Shown: positions 1 to 9,774 of the stretch, piece by piece
Numbering within the stretch: position 1 is the stretch's first letter
Layout of the letters: every line of letters starts with the position of its first letter
From: Euperipatoides rowelli
Taxonomy: Eukaryota; Onychophora; Udeonychophora; Euonychophora; Peripatopsidae
Assembly: GCA_003024985.2 (NCBI GenBank)
Contig: PXIH01S0022893.1
Reading direction: 5' to 3' (one strand)
DNA: 11,321 nt
Program-made: the position numbers and the translations under genes
The notes under the pieces: generated by a model
Databases searched by the model: none
Told to the model about the DNA's origin: nothing
Seen by the model: only the letters and a program-made list of their open reading frames with translations

Positions 1-420
1 TTTTTATTCTCAAAGCTCGCAATATACTGTAGCTACTCATTTGATTTCAAGGTAACTCTATGCCCTGAAAATAGTCATTTGCAGTGCTTGTATTGTAGGT
101 ACGTTTACTTTATTTTTTAAAAATACCCTGTATATTTAATCTATGATTGTAGAAAATATCCTATATACAGTACTAATTATTGGAATAGCGGGATCCAAAG
201 CCTGTAACAGTGCCATCTAACGGGCTTATACGGAACTTTTTTTCTTTTCTTAGATCACTGTGATAGAAAAAAAAAATTAAAAAAAGCAGGTTTAATGGGC
301 TTAAAAGATCGGCGCGGGAACTATTTTTAGAAACTTTAAGGTGTTTTCTCTTACATAAAAAGGGCTTATCAAAAAAATGGTCGATGCCCTGTAACGGGCT
401 TATTTGCTAGTAATATGTAA

Positions 421-495
421 TATGCTTTGGGATGTGACACCCTTACGACTGACCAACACATCAGTGTGTCACGACACCCAGTTTGAAAATCACTG
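421..495 (-). mobile_element. hAT-type DNA transposon terminus (non-autonomous remnant)
   Basis: On the minus strand the sequence starts CAGTGATTTTCAAACTGGGT and continues with GTGACACACTGATGTG. This matches the familiar ends of hAT (Charlie-like) non-autonomous elements, CAGTGNTTCTCAAACTG followed by a GGCACACT-type hairpin. Only this end is recognised. The other terminus and the 8-bp target duplication (here ATCTATTC at 496-503) were not found elsewhere, so the inner boundary is approximate and the copy is a fragment. Confidence 0.55.
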
Positions 496-512
496 ATCTA
501 TTCCATTCATAT

Positions 513-524
513 CAGTGGTTCTCG
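513..524 (+). repeat. Second hAT-like terminal motif, opposite orientation
   Basis: CAGTGGTTCTCG resembles the consensus first bases of hAT termini (CAGTGGTTCTCAA). It points away from the end at 421-495, with 17 bp between them. The similarity is only about 11 bases, so it may be chance. Confidence 0.25.
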
Positions 525-526
525 TA

Positions 527-1000
527 GGAATTTTTCCTTTTATTTGACTGCCAATGTAAAACGTACACTTTTTCTCAATAACCTAATTATCCACAGTAAC
601 ATAATTATTCTAGCAAGGCAATTTCAACACCAACAGTGCCGTAGCTTGGAGATTTTTTTTTGGGGGGGGGGGGGGGAGGATTGAGAAATTTCCAACTCCG
701 ACTCCTTAAATTCCCAACTCAAAAAGCTATTGAACAGTTTGTGGGTGATTCATCTTATGTATCAAAATATTAAATTTTCCCAAGAGATTATTTTAAAAAT
801 TTACATCCAGTACAAAAATCTTTGAATACAATTTTTTTTAAATTTACCAACAGTTTTTCCTTCTTCCTCAACTGCCAACATAAAATTTCACAACTTTCTG
901 GTAAAGCTGGAGGGGGGGGGGAGCTCCCCTTTACCCGCCCACCTTAGTGATACCCCGACTCCTGACCATCCTTAGTCATCTCAAATTCCAAACTATTTGG
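527..1000. repeat. Degenerate duplicated unit with G-tracts
   Basis: Two stretches share the order TTTTTCCTT, ACTGCCAA, TAAAA, then a G-run and CCGACTCC: about 527-720 with 15 G at 662-676, and about 853-1000 with 10 G at 912-921. The first also has CAGTGCCGTAGCTTGGA (634-650), a word often seen at repeat ends in invertebrate genomes. This looks like two diverged copies of one dispersed repeat. No coding content was recognised. Confidence 0.4.
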
Positions 1001-1571
1001 GACTTGCTACATCTGTCAACAATAATTGTACTACTACTGTATTTGAATTAAAACGAAAATTTAAAATGTAGAACTAAAAAAAAATCTTTATCGAAACACA
1101 AGGCCTTTTTTTACTCCTTCAATCATTTAAATTAATTTCCTCTTATTGAAAATTTGATAATTACTTTCATATATAACATCACGCATGCTTTCACTCAATT
1201 GCACGACTTGAAAAAAATGTTATGAAAAATCATCCAGCTAATAAATTTTCTATAAAACTTGCACATGAATCCCAGAAATAATGGCAACGTTCACTTCTAT
1301 TCTTTTAGCTTCAGTGTGCTATGAAAACTCAGCCATAAAACTTGTTTATGTATTCATAAATTTCATGAGTTACAAGTTACGTGTCTTTTTAGTTTATCTT
1401 AAAGTGATTTTAAATCACAAAGTGAAAAAGAAGAATGGATAATGATTATAAAGCTGTCTGCTTTATGCCAATATCCACGTTAAGGCAATTTAAAAATTTT
1501 AGTGAGTCCTACATGTGGTTTTATATATGATTTTGTTACCCTTCAATGCACAGGACAATTTAAAATATCAC

Positions 1572-1600
1572 AAATATGCTTAGAGACTCTAAGCATATTT
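1572..1600. repeat. Perfect 29-bp palindrome
   Basis: Two perfectly complementary 14-bp arms (aaatatgcttagag and its reverse complement) surround a single central A at 1586. It shares its last three bases with the larger hairpin at 1598-1658. Confidence 0.9.
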
Positions 1601-1658
1601 TACTTAAAAACCTCTGGTTGACTCTAACTTAGAGTCAACCAGAGATTTTTAAGTAAAA
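1598..1658. repeat. 61-bp near-perfect palindrome
   Basis: Thirty-base arms surround a single central C at 1628, with only one mismatch (C at 1611 versus A at 1645). It directly abuts and slightly overlaps the smaller palindrome at 1572-1600. No protein or RNA family is recognised. It lies in presumed CFAP90 intron 2, about 150 bp downstream of exon 2 in the sense of transcription. Confidence 0.9.
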
Positions 1659-1804
1659 ACTGATGACCACAGATGTTTAGAATCTTTATTTTCATTTTTT
1701 TTTTTAATTTTCGTGCATTTTTTAATTACCCTATAGGAACTAGATTAAATATAAATTCATACCTTCAAATGAAAATTATCATAAAAATAAAACTTTTAAC
1801 TAAC

Positions 1805-1921
1805 CTCATCATTGACAAATAGTCCACGGGAATTTCTGTGGATACGATCATCTCTGCTTAATTTCTGGTCATAAGTTTGTGATATTTTATTTGCACGGTC
1901 ATAATCTTGGAGAGGAACCCT
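1805..1921 (-). CDS. CFAP90: CFAP90 (C5orf49-like) coding exon 2
   Basis: An open stretch of 39 codons, phase 0 at both ends, preceded by an acceptor ATATTTCAG and followed by a GTTAGT donor. The translation includes DYDRANKISQTYDQKLSRDD followed by a segment ending GLFVNDE. The block YDQKLxRDDR..H..S.GL.VN(D/E)E is the most conserved part of C5orf49/CFAP90 as I recall it, so this is the strongest evidence for the gene. It joins in frame to the exon at 9775-9915, giving 86 residues so far. The family is about 150 residues long, so the last portion (the expected region around a tyrosine-rich FYR-type motif) is missing here. I see no convincing exon for it in 1-1804. The gene is therefore partial at the left edge, not broken. 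Confidence 0.9.
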
Positions 1922-3429
1922 CTGAAATATTTGCATTAAAATATATTAACACTTAAATCTAAACATATTACGGTGCAATTCATAAAAATATTTAATAATT
2001 TATAGCTGGAAGTAAATATGGCATTTGCTATATATTCAGAAAGTGCTTAACCTTGTATTGTCAAATTAAGTTTGTGCATTGCATGGAAATTTTTTGTTGT
2101 TTAGTCAAAATGATGTAAATGGCCTTAAGTTTTATATTCTGAATGTACAGTGCTGTAGATACAGTAATGGTGTAAATTTGCAGCTAACTATAAACATAAA
2201 TCTACTTGTGATCCATTATTTATTTATACATTATTTTAATGTAAACGTCATTAAAAAAATGTTAAAAACATTAATTTTGCAGAAATTTATAAAGAGAAAT
2301 TACATGTAAATATACTGTAATAATCAAATTGTATAGAATTTAAAAAAAAAAGTGTTTGATTGTAAACAAGCTCACTTACATGTAACTATTGTGGTTGCTT
2401 TGAATTCTTGATTTTTATGGAGTCTTTTTTTTCCATCAAATATAAGTAGGCCAGTAGCTCATTCATCTTGGGAAATATCCATAGCTGTCAGAATGTCATG
2501 ATGCATCTAAATTCTATGTATTTATTATTCAAAAGATGTTGACAACCTCTCTTTTTTTCTACAGATCCGATTTGCCCAAATGAAGAAGATAATAATTTNC
2601 CCTTTGAATTGCAATAAATTAAGACACTCCTTTTGGTTGATAACCATCAATATTCAATACACAATCAAAAGTATTGCAAAACATTGTGGTTTTTAAATAA
2701 TAATAATAAAGTGGAAGAAGAGTTGGCAATACTACTCCATGGATGCACATTTTTTCCTGATAGGAACACAAATGCCAAGGCAAATTCTTAAAAAAAAAAA
2801 TGAATTGCAATGGTGGGAGGGGAGCGGATTGGAGTGATAATTGTTTTCAAATAAAAACATTACATTTTCATCTTATTATGGTTTCATTATACACTGTATA
2901 TTTTAACTTTGATCAAAAAAATAATGTATTATTATATCATATGAAGTATAAGAAAGAACTACCTACCATATTTATTGTTTCAATACAGAATCCCAAATGT
3001 TCCAGTTTTCAATTGATAAATTATTAATCTCCAAGTTTATTTACCATATGGTAATCACGTCACAAAATTTATATAATTTAATAAAATAATTTGCCTATAT
3101 TTACATGAATTTTGACATCTATAATTTTTATTTTGTGCTTGGAATTCATATTTTTTTCCAGTGAAGTGTATAATATTAATTTGAATTAATATTTATAACA
3201 ATACACAAATAGGTCCTAATTTAATAAATTTTTTATCTATAAATCATTGATAAACATGCAAAAATAATTAGTGTTGCAATCACAGTATAAAAATTAACCT
3301 TGGGCTGAATAGAGGACTTTATATTAAAAAATGTAGGTATAGTCTAATGTAGCACATACTGTATCTATGCTTCAAATGTTAAAATATCTTAATATTTATA
3401 AATTCTGGCATTTTCCCTATTAATTTAAT
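1922..3429. other. AT-rich intronic sequence, nothing recognised
   Basis: Short open frames here have no family resemblance and are low in complexity. There is one undetermined base at 2599. A short AT palindrome (taatattaat/attaatattt) is at about 3171-3194. No RNA gene or transposon was recognised. Confidence 0.5.
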
Positions 3430-3441
3430 ATGAAATTTAAT
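3430..3441 (+). repeat. Left copy of 12-bp direct repeat flanking the foldback element
   Basis: ATGAAATTTAAT, identical to the copy at 3851-3862 and directly abutting the terminal GAATGACA. Read as a possible target-site duplication, although 12 bp is longer than most MITE families make and the word is AT-rich. Confidence 0.5.
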
Positions 3442-3850
3442 GAATGACACCAATGACTTCCTTATTCTGTAATCTGCATGTATATAAAATAATTTTATTT
3501 AATTGATTGTCGATCGATTTCTGGCTCTGAGGCCGTTTTCAATACTTATTCATGCAGCCAGTCTTTTATTATATTGTTTTGAACCGTTATAATTTGAAAA
3601 TGGTAATCAGGGATCACATGACCAATAGAAAACTATTGGTCATGTTATCCCTGATGACCATTTTCAAACTATAATGGTTCAAAACAATAAAAGACTGGCT
3701 ACATGAATTGCCATGAATAAGTATTGAAAACGGCCTCAGAGCCAGAAATCGATCGACAATCAATTAAATAAAATTATACATGCAGAAAAAGGAACTCATT
3801 GGTGTCATTCAAATATTTTGATTCTGCATTAGAAGTTTTAAATGTCATTC
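3442..3850. mobile_element. Foldback/MITE-like element with long inverted arms
   Basis: A left arm (3442-3628) and a right arm (3633-3810) are inverted copies, roughly nine bases in ten identical by eye with small indels, around an AAAA loop at 3629-3632. Both arms begin or end with GAATGACACCAATGA or its complement. A further 40 bp follow on the right and end in TGTCATTC, the complement of GAATGACA. The direct repeat ATGAAATTTAAT abuts the outermost bases on both sides (3430-3441 and 3851-3862), a candidate 12-bp target duplication. No coding sequence is present. The superfamily is not identified. The arms would form a long hairpin in the CFAP90 intron transcript. Confidence 0.75.
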
Positions 3851-3862
3851 ATGAAATTTAAT
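3851..3862 (+). repeat. Right copy of 12-bp direct repeat flanking the foldback element
   Basis: ATGAAATTTAAT, the partner of the copy at 3430-3441, directly following the terminal TGTCATTC. Confidence 0.5.
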
Positions 3863-5862
3863 AATAAATTATATTATTTAAAGTTATGGTTTTAATTTAT
3901 CTTATCCTAGAAAGGTACCGTAACTCTTACAATTCACCCTCAATTTTCTCCCTTGACTCATCTGTAAATGTGGCAATAATAAAATGATTCATCATTCAGT
4001 AATTTACAGGGGGTAAAGTCATCTACATGTGTTCAGCTATTTATTTATTAAATGTTGACATCATTGATACAAGTTGACAAATTTTACAAACTCTATTACG
4101 AGTTGTTAAAGAGCAATGGTTTCCCGCAAATAAAAACTTTACGGCATCACTATTTGTCCAGCTATAAGTAGTCTAATAAAACAAGTGTCCATTAACAAGA
4201 TTCTTCAATTTAACATTTTTTTTCTCTATACGCTTTTAATTTTCTATTTTTCTGATAGGTTCTCAACATAGAACCTGCACATTAATATATTGTATATGGC
4301 TAGAGTTTTCCAGATTTTCTCTAAGAATTGCTTAAGTCATTAATATTCATTATTTGCCACAAGATAATACCCATTTTATCCATAACACAAACCTACTCTA
4401 TTATACAAATACTAAAATAAACAGGCTATGCTGCTATAGGCTAATAAGTACAACTATGCTACATATACTTCAATCCCAGAGAAAAAAATATAATTAAAAA
4501 AGATAAACCACACTAAATTATGCAATTTAAATAAACAAGGACTTTGCAGTTTATTATCGTGCACAAAAACCAAACAAAAATGGCATCAGCAAAAAATTTT
4601 TTTTCAAAAGTTAGGTAATTTAAGCTTTTAAATGTCATAAATTCTTTACTTTTTTTTCTACAATCAATTTTTGATTTAAGTACTTTATAAGACAGGTCCA
4701 TGTTATAAAATACCTGTATATTTTTCTCTTTCAGTTAAACAAAACTCTATCAAAATGAACTTTATGCAGCCAAATATGTTTTTGCCATCAAAGATCAATT
4801 TTCAACACAATCCTGTCTGTATAAACATGGATTACCAAAAGAAGATTGGGTGTGCCTACCACTCCATTTCATTTAATAGATAATCTAACATTTTGGTGTC
4901 TTACACAATGGATTTATCAAAGCCCAAGGCCTTTCCAAGTGTAAATAATTTTAAAATAACATTTCAATCAATGATTTATGGTTAGTACAATACATAAGCT
5001 TTCATAAACAAATATATCAATGTAACATTTAATTTGCATATTTAATTAACAAGATCATTCAAGTAAAATTATTTGATATGTTTAACCTAGGCTATCTACA
5101 ATAATATATTTAGCAGATACTGTAAATTATAAATTGTAAAAAAATCATGAACACCATATATTTAACTAGAAACAAGAACATGAACAATGCAAATATAACT
5201 GTTTATACGCTTAAGACAAATGCTTTTTATACAAATTTAAAGCTATGATCATGTTGTCATTTATAAGTGACCAAATCAAGCCTAGACACATGCTTAACTA
5301 TTCATGCCCCACATGTGAAGCAAATATTACATAATTTAGAAAAAACAATAACGTGTAATAAGAACTAATGTTGGTGCATACCGGTAACCCCCCCCCCCCC
5401 CATCAACATAATTTCAGATACAAAGAAATTTTAGTGAGACAATGAAAAATCTGCATTTTTTCAACTACTATAAATGCCATTTATGATTCTGATGAATAAA
5501 ATAAAAATTTTCATTTCTATCATTTTATATCTTATAAAACTAAGTTTTGTCTTTCTTTAGCTATCTCTACTGTGTCAAATTATTTTTATATTATTTTTCT
5601 AAGGACATACGAATGCTTGCCCCACTAATTACAAGAAACACACATTGAAAAATTTACAGTATAAAGGCTATTATGTTATGTGAAAGGCTTAAATGATTCA
5701 ATGTTGATCATCGCTTCATGACCATTATCTCATTACGATATGACCGGAATAACATAATCATTGATGGGCTTTATCAGTTACTGTACAGTATTTTATCCAC
5801 TAAAAACCAGATTTTACACAATTGGTATAGAATTTAAAGTAAAAAAAGTAATTAAAAAACAT
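3863..5862. other. AT-rich intronic sequence, nothing recognised apart from a C14 tract
   Basis: No coding signal was seen on either strand. A run of 14 C lies at 5388-5401, next to ACCGGTAA. The stretch just left of the WDR35 polyadenylation signal is ordinary AT-rich sequence. Confidence 0.5.
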
Positions 5863-5868
5863 TTTATT
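5863..5868 (-). terminator. Polyadenylation signal AATAAA of WDR35
   Basis: On the minus strand AATAAA lies about 68 nt after the WDR35 stop codon. It is followed by GT-rich sequence (for example TCTGGTTTTTAGTGG near 5797-5811), the usual arrangement for cleavage 10-30 nt past the signal. It implies a very short 3' UTR of about 90-100 nt. No long A-tract or obvious target duplication marks an old retrotransposed tail here. Confidence 0.6.
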
Positions 5869-5935
5869 CAGATCAAATAAAATATAAATGATAAAAAAAG
5901 TGAATTAACTCATTTACAACAAAAATATAAACAAT

Positions 5936-8900
5936 TTAAATCGGAGTGTGACATAAAGGACAATTCTGACGAATACTAATATCTTGCTCATAGGCTCTAT
6001 GCTTACACACATTACACATCCAGAATCTGTAATCCATAAGTGGACGACCAGTAACAATACATGTTGGAAATTTGACTTCACAGCTAGGACAAACTGGACA
6101 CCAATCAGGTATCATGGTTTCACAATTTGTACACTCTGATTTATTAGTTCGACTATCTTTGGGACTATGTTTGATAAATATTTCTAATGCAAGATCTTCA
6201 TAAGCTTGTTTCTGTTGCAAACTTAATGTTTCAAGAGATTCGAGTCGAATAAAAGCCTTTGAACACATTGCAAAGGCTTGATTTGCAGAACTAGCTAATG
6301 CTAATAATGAATAAATATCCACTGGATCAATTATATCCTCATATTCTCTCAAATGAAGAGCAGTTTTCATAGCAGCATCAACATAACCTTCATAAAGTTG
6401 TTTTTGAGCTAAAATATAGAAATGATAAGCTTCAGCCCCCCGCCATGCATTGTCAATCATTTTTGAATCGGTAATAGAACTACTATCTTCTTCTAGCATT
6501 CCAGCCAGCATTGTAGTAGCTTCTTTTTTATTTTTTGTTTTAGTGCGAGAAGTTAGTTTCATGTAGTCATGATAATTTTCAATTAGTAATGCTGCAAGAA
6601 CATAGAGTTTTTTAGTCCTCAGTGGTTTACTTCCTTTGCTACTTTCTTGATCAGCAATTTTAAAAAGTAGTTTAGCAGCATCTAGATAATGGTTAGCTTT
6701 TCTATATAGCTCCACAGCATTTAACAACTTATTTTTTTCTAATAAATGCTGAGCATATTTGGCCAGTAAAGAATCTATTTCTTTCATGTTATGGGTTTTA
6801 GCTAAGTCCACAGCCATATTCCACTGATTTAAATGAATACAACAGTCTATAGCTGCTTTAATTTTGTTACATTTGATAAAAGCCGACACTGCTTGTTCAC
6901 ACATACCCACAGTTACAAACATATTAGCAATTTCAGATAATAAAATATGATTTTCTGGTAAATTACCAACTAAATTTTCTAAACCATCATAATCTTCAAG
7001 CATATAATAGCACTCAGCTAATCGTTCCTGATTACGACCTTGTACATAGTAGGTCACAGCATTTTCCCATTTCTGTCTATCAGCATAGTAATCACCAATA
7101 GCATTCCAAGCCTCTTCTAACTGAACATCATCACCTGCTCCACTGCCTGCTTTCAATAATTGAACTACTCTAAACCAGTCTCCTAGCTTTCGACGTAAAT
7201 CAATGGCTAAATCTCTTCTGTCTATTTCTAAGTACATCCTTTCCACATCTTCAAACTGTTTAAAATAAGCAGCAATTTCAGCCGATTTCATCACTTCACT
7301 TTTTAAATTGTTAAGTTTTTTCACAAATTCAATGCCTTGATAATCTTTACAGCGAACAAAAGCTTGCTCAGCCACTTTAAGTTCTAATTTTTCAAGAGCA
7401 CATTCTGCTAGAAGACGCCAGAGTCTTGGATGAGAATTGTCTTCAATGAACTGTTGAGCATCTTCAATGCCTACTTTTTCCAATAGGTCACGTGTGTCCC
7501 GAAGAGACTTTATCTCCATTTCAAGAATGTAATCCTTGCTGGGATGCTCAGGATCTTTCAAAAGTTCATCTAATAGAACAGAACGAATTTGTAAATTTTC
7601 AAAATGACAAATATAACCACTACTCAGAATCGGTTCTTCTGGATCAAGATTTCTGAAAATATACATACGAGTTTTCTCCATCATAGCAAAAAGTTCTGGA
7701 TTGTCTTCAGCCCATTTCATGTTCCAAACATCCTTGCGATCGAACTTCAAAAGTTCTCCAATTACTTCTTCTCCTGTATTAGTATTAGTGATATGGACAT
7801 CAAGATCCAAAAATGTTAAAACTCCTGAAATATCTATGATAGCAAGCCTGCTTGAAGTACAATTTAGAGCCATTTGATGTGGTCGGCAATTTAAAGTATA
7901 TCTGTGGGTAAGAGCAATTTGAGGTTGAGAGTATCTAAACAGTGAACCTGATGAACATGCAACAATAAGGGTGGTATCGGAAGCACAAATGGAACATATT
8001 GGATCTCTACTGGGTTCAAAAAGATTACCACCTATTGTTTCTGCTTCTTTAACATTACCACTAATTTCATCAATATAAAATAATTTGCTATCTTTACCAT
8101 CTTTTCGCTTTTGTGGAGCTATATCCATTACTGCTAATTTTTTAGGTGTGCGGTAGTTCCACATATAGAAAGCTTCTCTAGAAGCAGCAAAAATATGTGA
8201 TTTAGTCATGCTTAGAGAAATAGGCTGGATATCAATATATTTAGAATCCAAGGGTGTACCAATGGCATTACAAAGAACTAGGATGCATTGTTGAGTACCA
8301 TCTTCTGTTTTAGTTGCTAAGACACAATGTTCTCCTTTAGCAGTAATAGCCATTAAATGTTTTACATATTTTATATAATGTTCTTTATTTCCACAATCCC
8401 AAAAAACAACACAATGCTCCGTTCGGTCAGGTCTAGTAAATGAATATACTACTGTATTAGCACAAAACCCCCATTTATAATCTGGACGAATATTTGCAAA
8501 ATAAATAAAAGAGTCAACTGCTAAGGCAATTCTTAAGCTGGAACCTTCCCATGAACATCCTGCAATTTGTTTTCCAGGAACTTTCAGTGTTCGTAAATGT
8601 TCACCATATGGAGTGTAAAACTGTACAACATTTAAATCCTTTTCATCCTGAGTTGTTCGCTGAGCACCAGAAATTGCCAAGATACTGCCATTATGATTCC
8701 ACTGAATATCTGAAACTTGCATGCCAGTATCAATAAGAACAGGAATTTCATCAATCTCATCTAACATAATTTGGCATCTACCATTATCATAACAAATAAC
8801 TAAAGTTGCACAACCAGGTTCTAAATAACCTTCCCTGCCATTGTACCATTTAATTCCAGCTATATTTACAGCTCCAGTAACATTTGCTAAACAATGTACC

Positions 8901-9481
8901 ACCATTTTACTAATAAAATTGCTTAAGCTATCATAAATATGAATTTCTCCATTTGTTAAACCAAAGAGAAGTAATTTTCCATCTGGAGACCATTCCACAT
9001 TTGATAACTGAAATTTTAAATCTTTCCCCCAAATTCTATTTCCATCTACAGATCCAACAATTACAGCCCCATCTTCATAAACAATACATATTTTCTGGCC
9101 ATCTATATTCCAGGCCATGTCTCTAACTATAGATTTATTTCTGTTATTAATCATTTCTTCGTACCATGAACCTTTGTAGAGCATCCACACAATTATCAAG
9201 CCATTTGGATCACTACTAGTTAGTTTCTGATGTTGTTCGTTCCAAATAACTACTTGAACAGAGCCACTGTGACCTTCAAGGGTCTGATTCATCGAGAGGT
9301 TACTTGGGGCAGCCATCCCCTTCACCTTGGAATCAGGGCCTGTTTGTGTTTCAAGTTTTAATACTTTTAGTAATCCATCCTCACCACCACAAGCGATATA
9401 TCCCTGCTCTTTATTCCAAGCCACACTTCTTAAACGTGTGTTATTAGGAATCGCTATTTTCTTACTCAAGTAAATAAACAT
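5936..9481 (-). CDS. WDR35: WD repeat-containing protein 35 / intraflagellar transport protein 121 (IFT-A subunit), complete, intronless
   Basis: A 1,181-codon uninterrupted frame whose whole length reads as WDR35/IFT121; the human protein is about the same size. IFT121 is a core subunit of the IFT-A complex, which drives retrograde transport in cilia and admits membrane proteins to them. Seen: the family N-terminus [16 protein letters not shown]40 blades such as [13 protein letters not shown] (about 68-80) ending in [13 protein letters not shown] (94-106); further blades to about residue 650, consistent with two beta-propellers; then a helical TPR-like solenoid (about 650-1100) with motifs such as [19 protein letters not shown]. 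The C-terminus carries CxxC zinc-binding pairs at 1117/1120, 1128/1131/1134, 1156/1159 and 1174/1177. The start is fixed by an in-frame TAG at 9494-9496, 12 nt before the ATG, by A at -3 and by family alignment. Stop is TAA. No stops, frameshifts or missing blocks are seen. It is unusual in having no introns although it lies inside an intron of CFAP90. It is probably a functional retrocopy rather than a pseudogene. Confidence 0.96.
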   Translation of the reverse strand: MFIYLSKKIAIPNNTRLRSVAWNKEQGYIACGGEDGLLKVLKLETQTGPDSKVKGMAAPSNLSMNQTLEGHSGSVQVVIWNEQHQKLTSSDPNGLIIVWMLYKGSWYEEMINNRNKSIVRDMAWNIDGQKICIVYEDGAVIVGSVDGNRIWGKDLKFQLSNVEWSPDGKLLLFGLTNGEIHIYDSLSNFISKMVVHCLANVTGAVNIAGIKWYNGREGYLEPGCATLVICYDNGRCQIMLDEIDEIPVLIDTGMQVSDIQWNHNGSILAISGAQRTTQDEKDLNVVQFYTPYGEHLRTLKVPGKQIAGCSWEGSSLRIALAVDSFIYFANIRPDYKWGFCANTVVYSFTRPDRTEHCVVFWDCGNKEHYIKYVKHLMAITAKGEHCVLATKTEDGTQQCILVLCNAIGTPLDSKYIDIQPISLSMTKSHIFAASREAFYMWNYRTPKKLAVMDIAPQKRKDGKDSKLFYIDEISGNVKEAETIGGNLFEPSRDPICSICASDTTLIVACSSGSLFRYSQPQIALTHRYTLNCRPHQMALNCTSSRLAIIDISGVLTFLDLDVHITNTNTGEEVIGELLKFDRKDVWNMKWAEDNPELFAMMEKTRMYIFRNLDPEEPILSSGYICHFENLQIRSVLLDELLKDPEHPSKDYILEMEIKSLRDTRDLLEKVGIEDAQQFIEDNSHPRLWRLLAECALEKLELKVAEQAFVRCKDYQGIEFVKKLNNLKSEVMKSAEIAAYFKQFEDVERMYLEIDRRDLAIDLRRKLGDWFRVVQLLKAGSGAGDDVQLEEAWNAIGDYYADRQKWENAVTYYVQGRNQERLAECYYMLEDYDGLENLVGNLPENHILLSEIANMFVTVGMCEQAVSAFIKCNKIKAAIDCCIHLNQWNMAVDLAKTHNMKEIDSLLAKYAQHLLEKNKLLNAVELYRKANHYLDAAKLLFKIADQESSKGSKPLRTKKLYVLAALLIENYHDYMKLTSRTKTKNKKEATTMLAGMLEEDSSSITDSKMIDNAWRGAEAYHFYILAQKQLYEGYVDAAMKTALHLREYEDIIDPVDIYSLLALASSANQAFAMCSKAFIRLESLETLSLQQKQAYEDLALEIFIKHSPKDSRTNKSECTNCETMIPDWCPVCPSCEVKFPTCIVTGRPLMDYRFWMCNVCKHRAYEQDISIRQNCPLCHTPI

Positions 9482-9774
9482 TTTTGTAGCTAACTAAATT
9501 TTTGGGTCAAAAATGTATGTTATTTTAAATTTATTAGTTGTATAAACATCAATACTGTTTTATTATTAAAATTAATAAAGCTTTCGTCTGTTTAATATTA
9601 TAAAGAAAAATTACAATTGTTAACAGAATATCACCTTTCAAAAAAAATTACTACTTTGAACTGTGAAAATTATAAAAATAAATATATAAAACTTTTAAAA
9701 ACTTCTGTGTAAGAAATAAAAAAAATGGCTAGTCAACATCAACAATATCTTGTAACCAATGACAACAACGTTAC
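9482..9774 (-). promoter_or_regulatory. WDR35 leader/promoter interval between CFAP90 exon 1 and the WDR35 ATG
   Basis: These 293 bp separate the CFAP90 exon 1 donor from the WDR35 start codon. They are strongly AT-rich, with no coding potential seen. Just before the ATG the minus strand reads TTTAG then TTAG, either of which could act as a splice acceptor. A branch-like ACTAATA lies about 40 nt upstream. The interval could therefore be a WDR35 promoter with a short 5' UTR, or an intron between a shared first exon and WDR35. The sequence alone does not decide. Confidence 0.45.
9752..9766 (+). promoter_or_regulatory. Candidate RFX X-box
   Basis: GTAACCAATGACAAC fits the X-box pattern GTNRCC-N(0-3)-RGYAAC with one mismatch (A for G in the second half-site). 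RFX factors bind X-boxes in promoters of ciliary genes, including IFT-A subunits. It lies 6-20 nt past the CFAP90 exon 1 donor and about 270 bp upstream of the WDR35 ATG. A chance match is possible because the motif is degenerate. Confidence 0.35.

Larger units (their letters stand above)
1..1804 (-). other. Presumed CFAP90 intron 2, with repeats, no coding exon seen
   Basis: Downstream of the exon 2 donor on the minus strand, no reading frame resembles the expected last part of CFAP90. The stretch is AT-rich and holds the hAT terminus, the G-tract repeats, four short GGGCTTA words between 222 and 402, and the paired hairpins at 1572-1658. The remainder (about 1001-1571) shows nothing recognisable. 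Confidence 0.5.
1922..9774 (-). other. CFAP90 intron 1, host intron of WDR35
   Basis: This 7,853-bp interval is bounded on the minus strand by a GT donor at 9774-9773 and a CAG acceptor at 1924-1922. It joins two phase-0 exons of one recognisable protein. It contains the whole of WDR35 in the same orientation, so RNA polymerase must read through the WDR35 polyadenylation signal to finish CFAP90. Apart from WDR35 it is AT-rich sequence with one foldback element. Confidence 0.82.

Noticed and set aside
1210-1290. Minus-strand stretch that reads KFYRKF, faintly like the FYR-type motif expected in the last CFAP90 exon
   Set aside because: Neighbouring residues do not match the family, the frame is not open around it, and no good acceptor precedes it. 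Treated as chance.
2079-3027. Several open frames of 60-76 codons on both strands
   Set aside because: Low-complexity AT-rich translations with no recognisable family or coding context. The same holds for the frame at 4513-4701.
5830-5935. Search for a retrocopy poly(A) tail and flanking target duplication at the WDR35 3' end
   Set aside because: Only short A/T runs of mixed orientation are present. Nothing can be called a tail, so the retrocopy reading rests on the lack of introns, not on insertion hallmarks.
7604-8736. Plus-strand open frames of 61 and 71 codons
   Set aside because: They lie antisense within the WDR35 coding sequence and are shadows of its codons.
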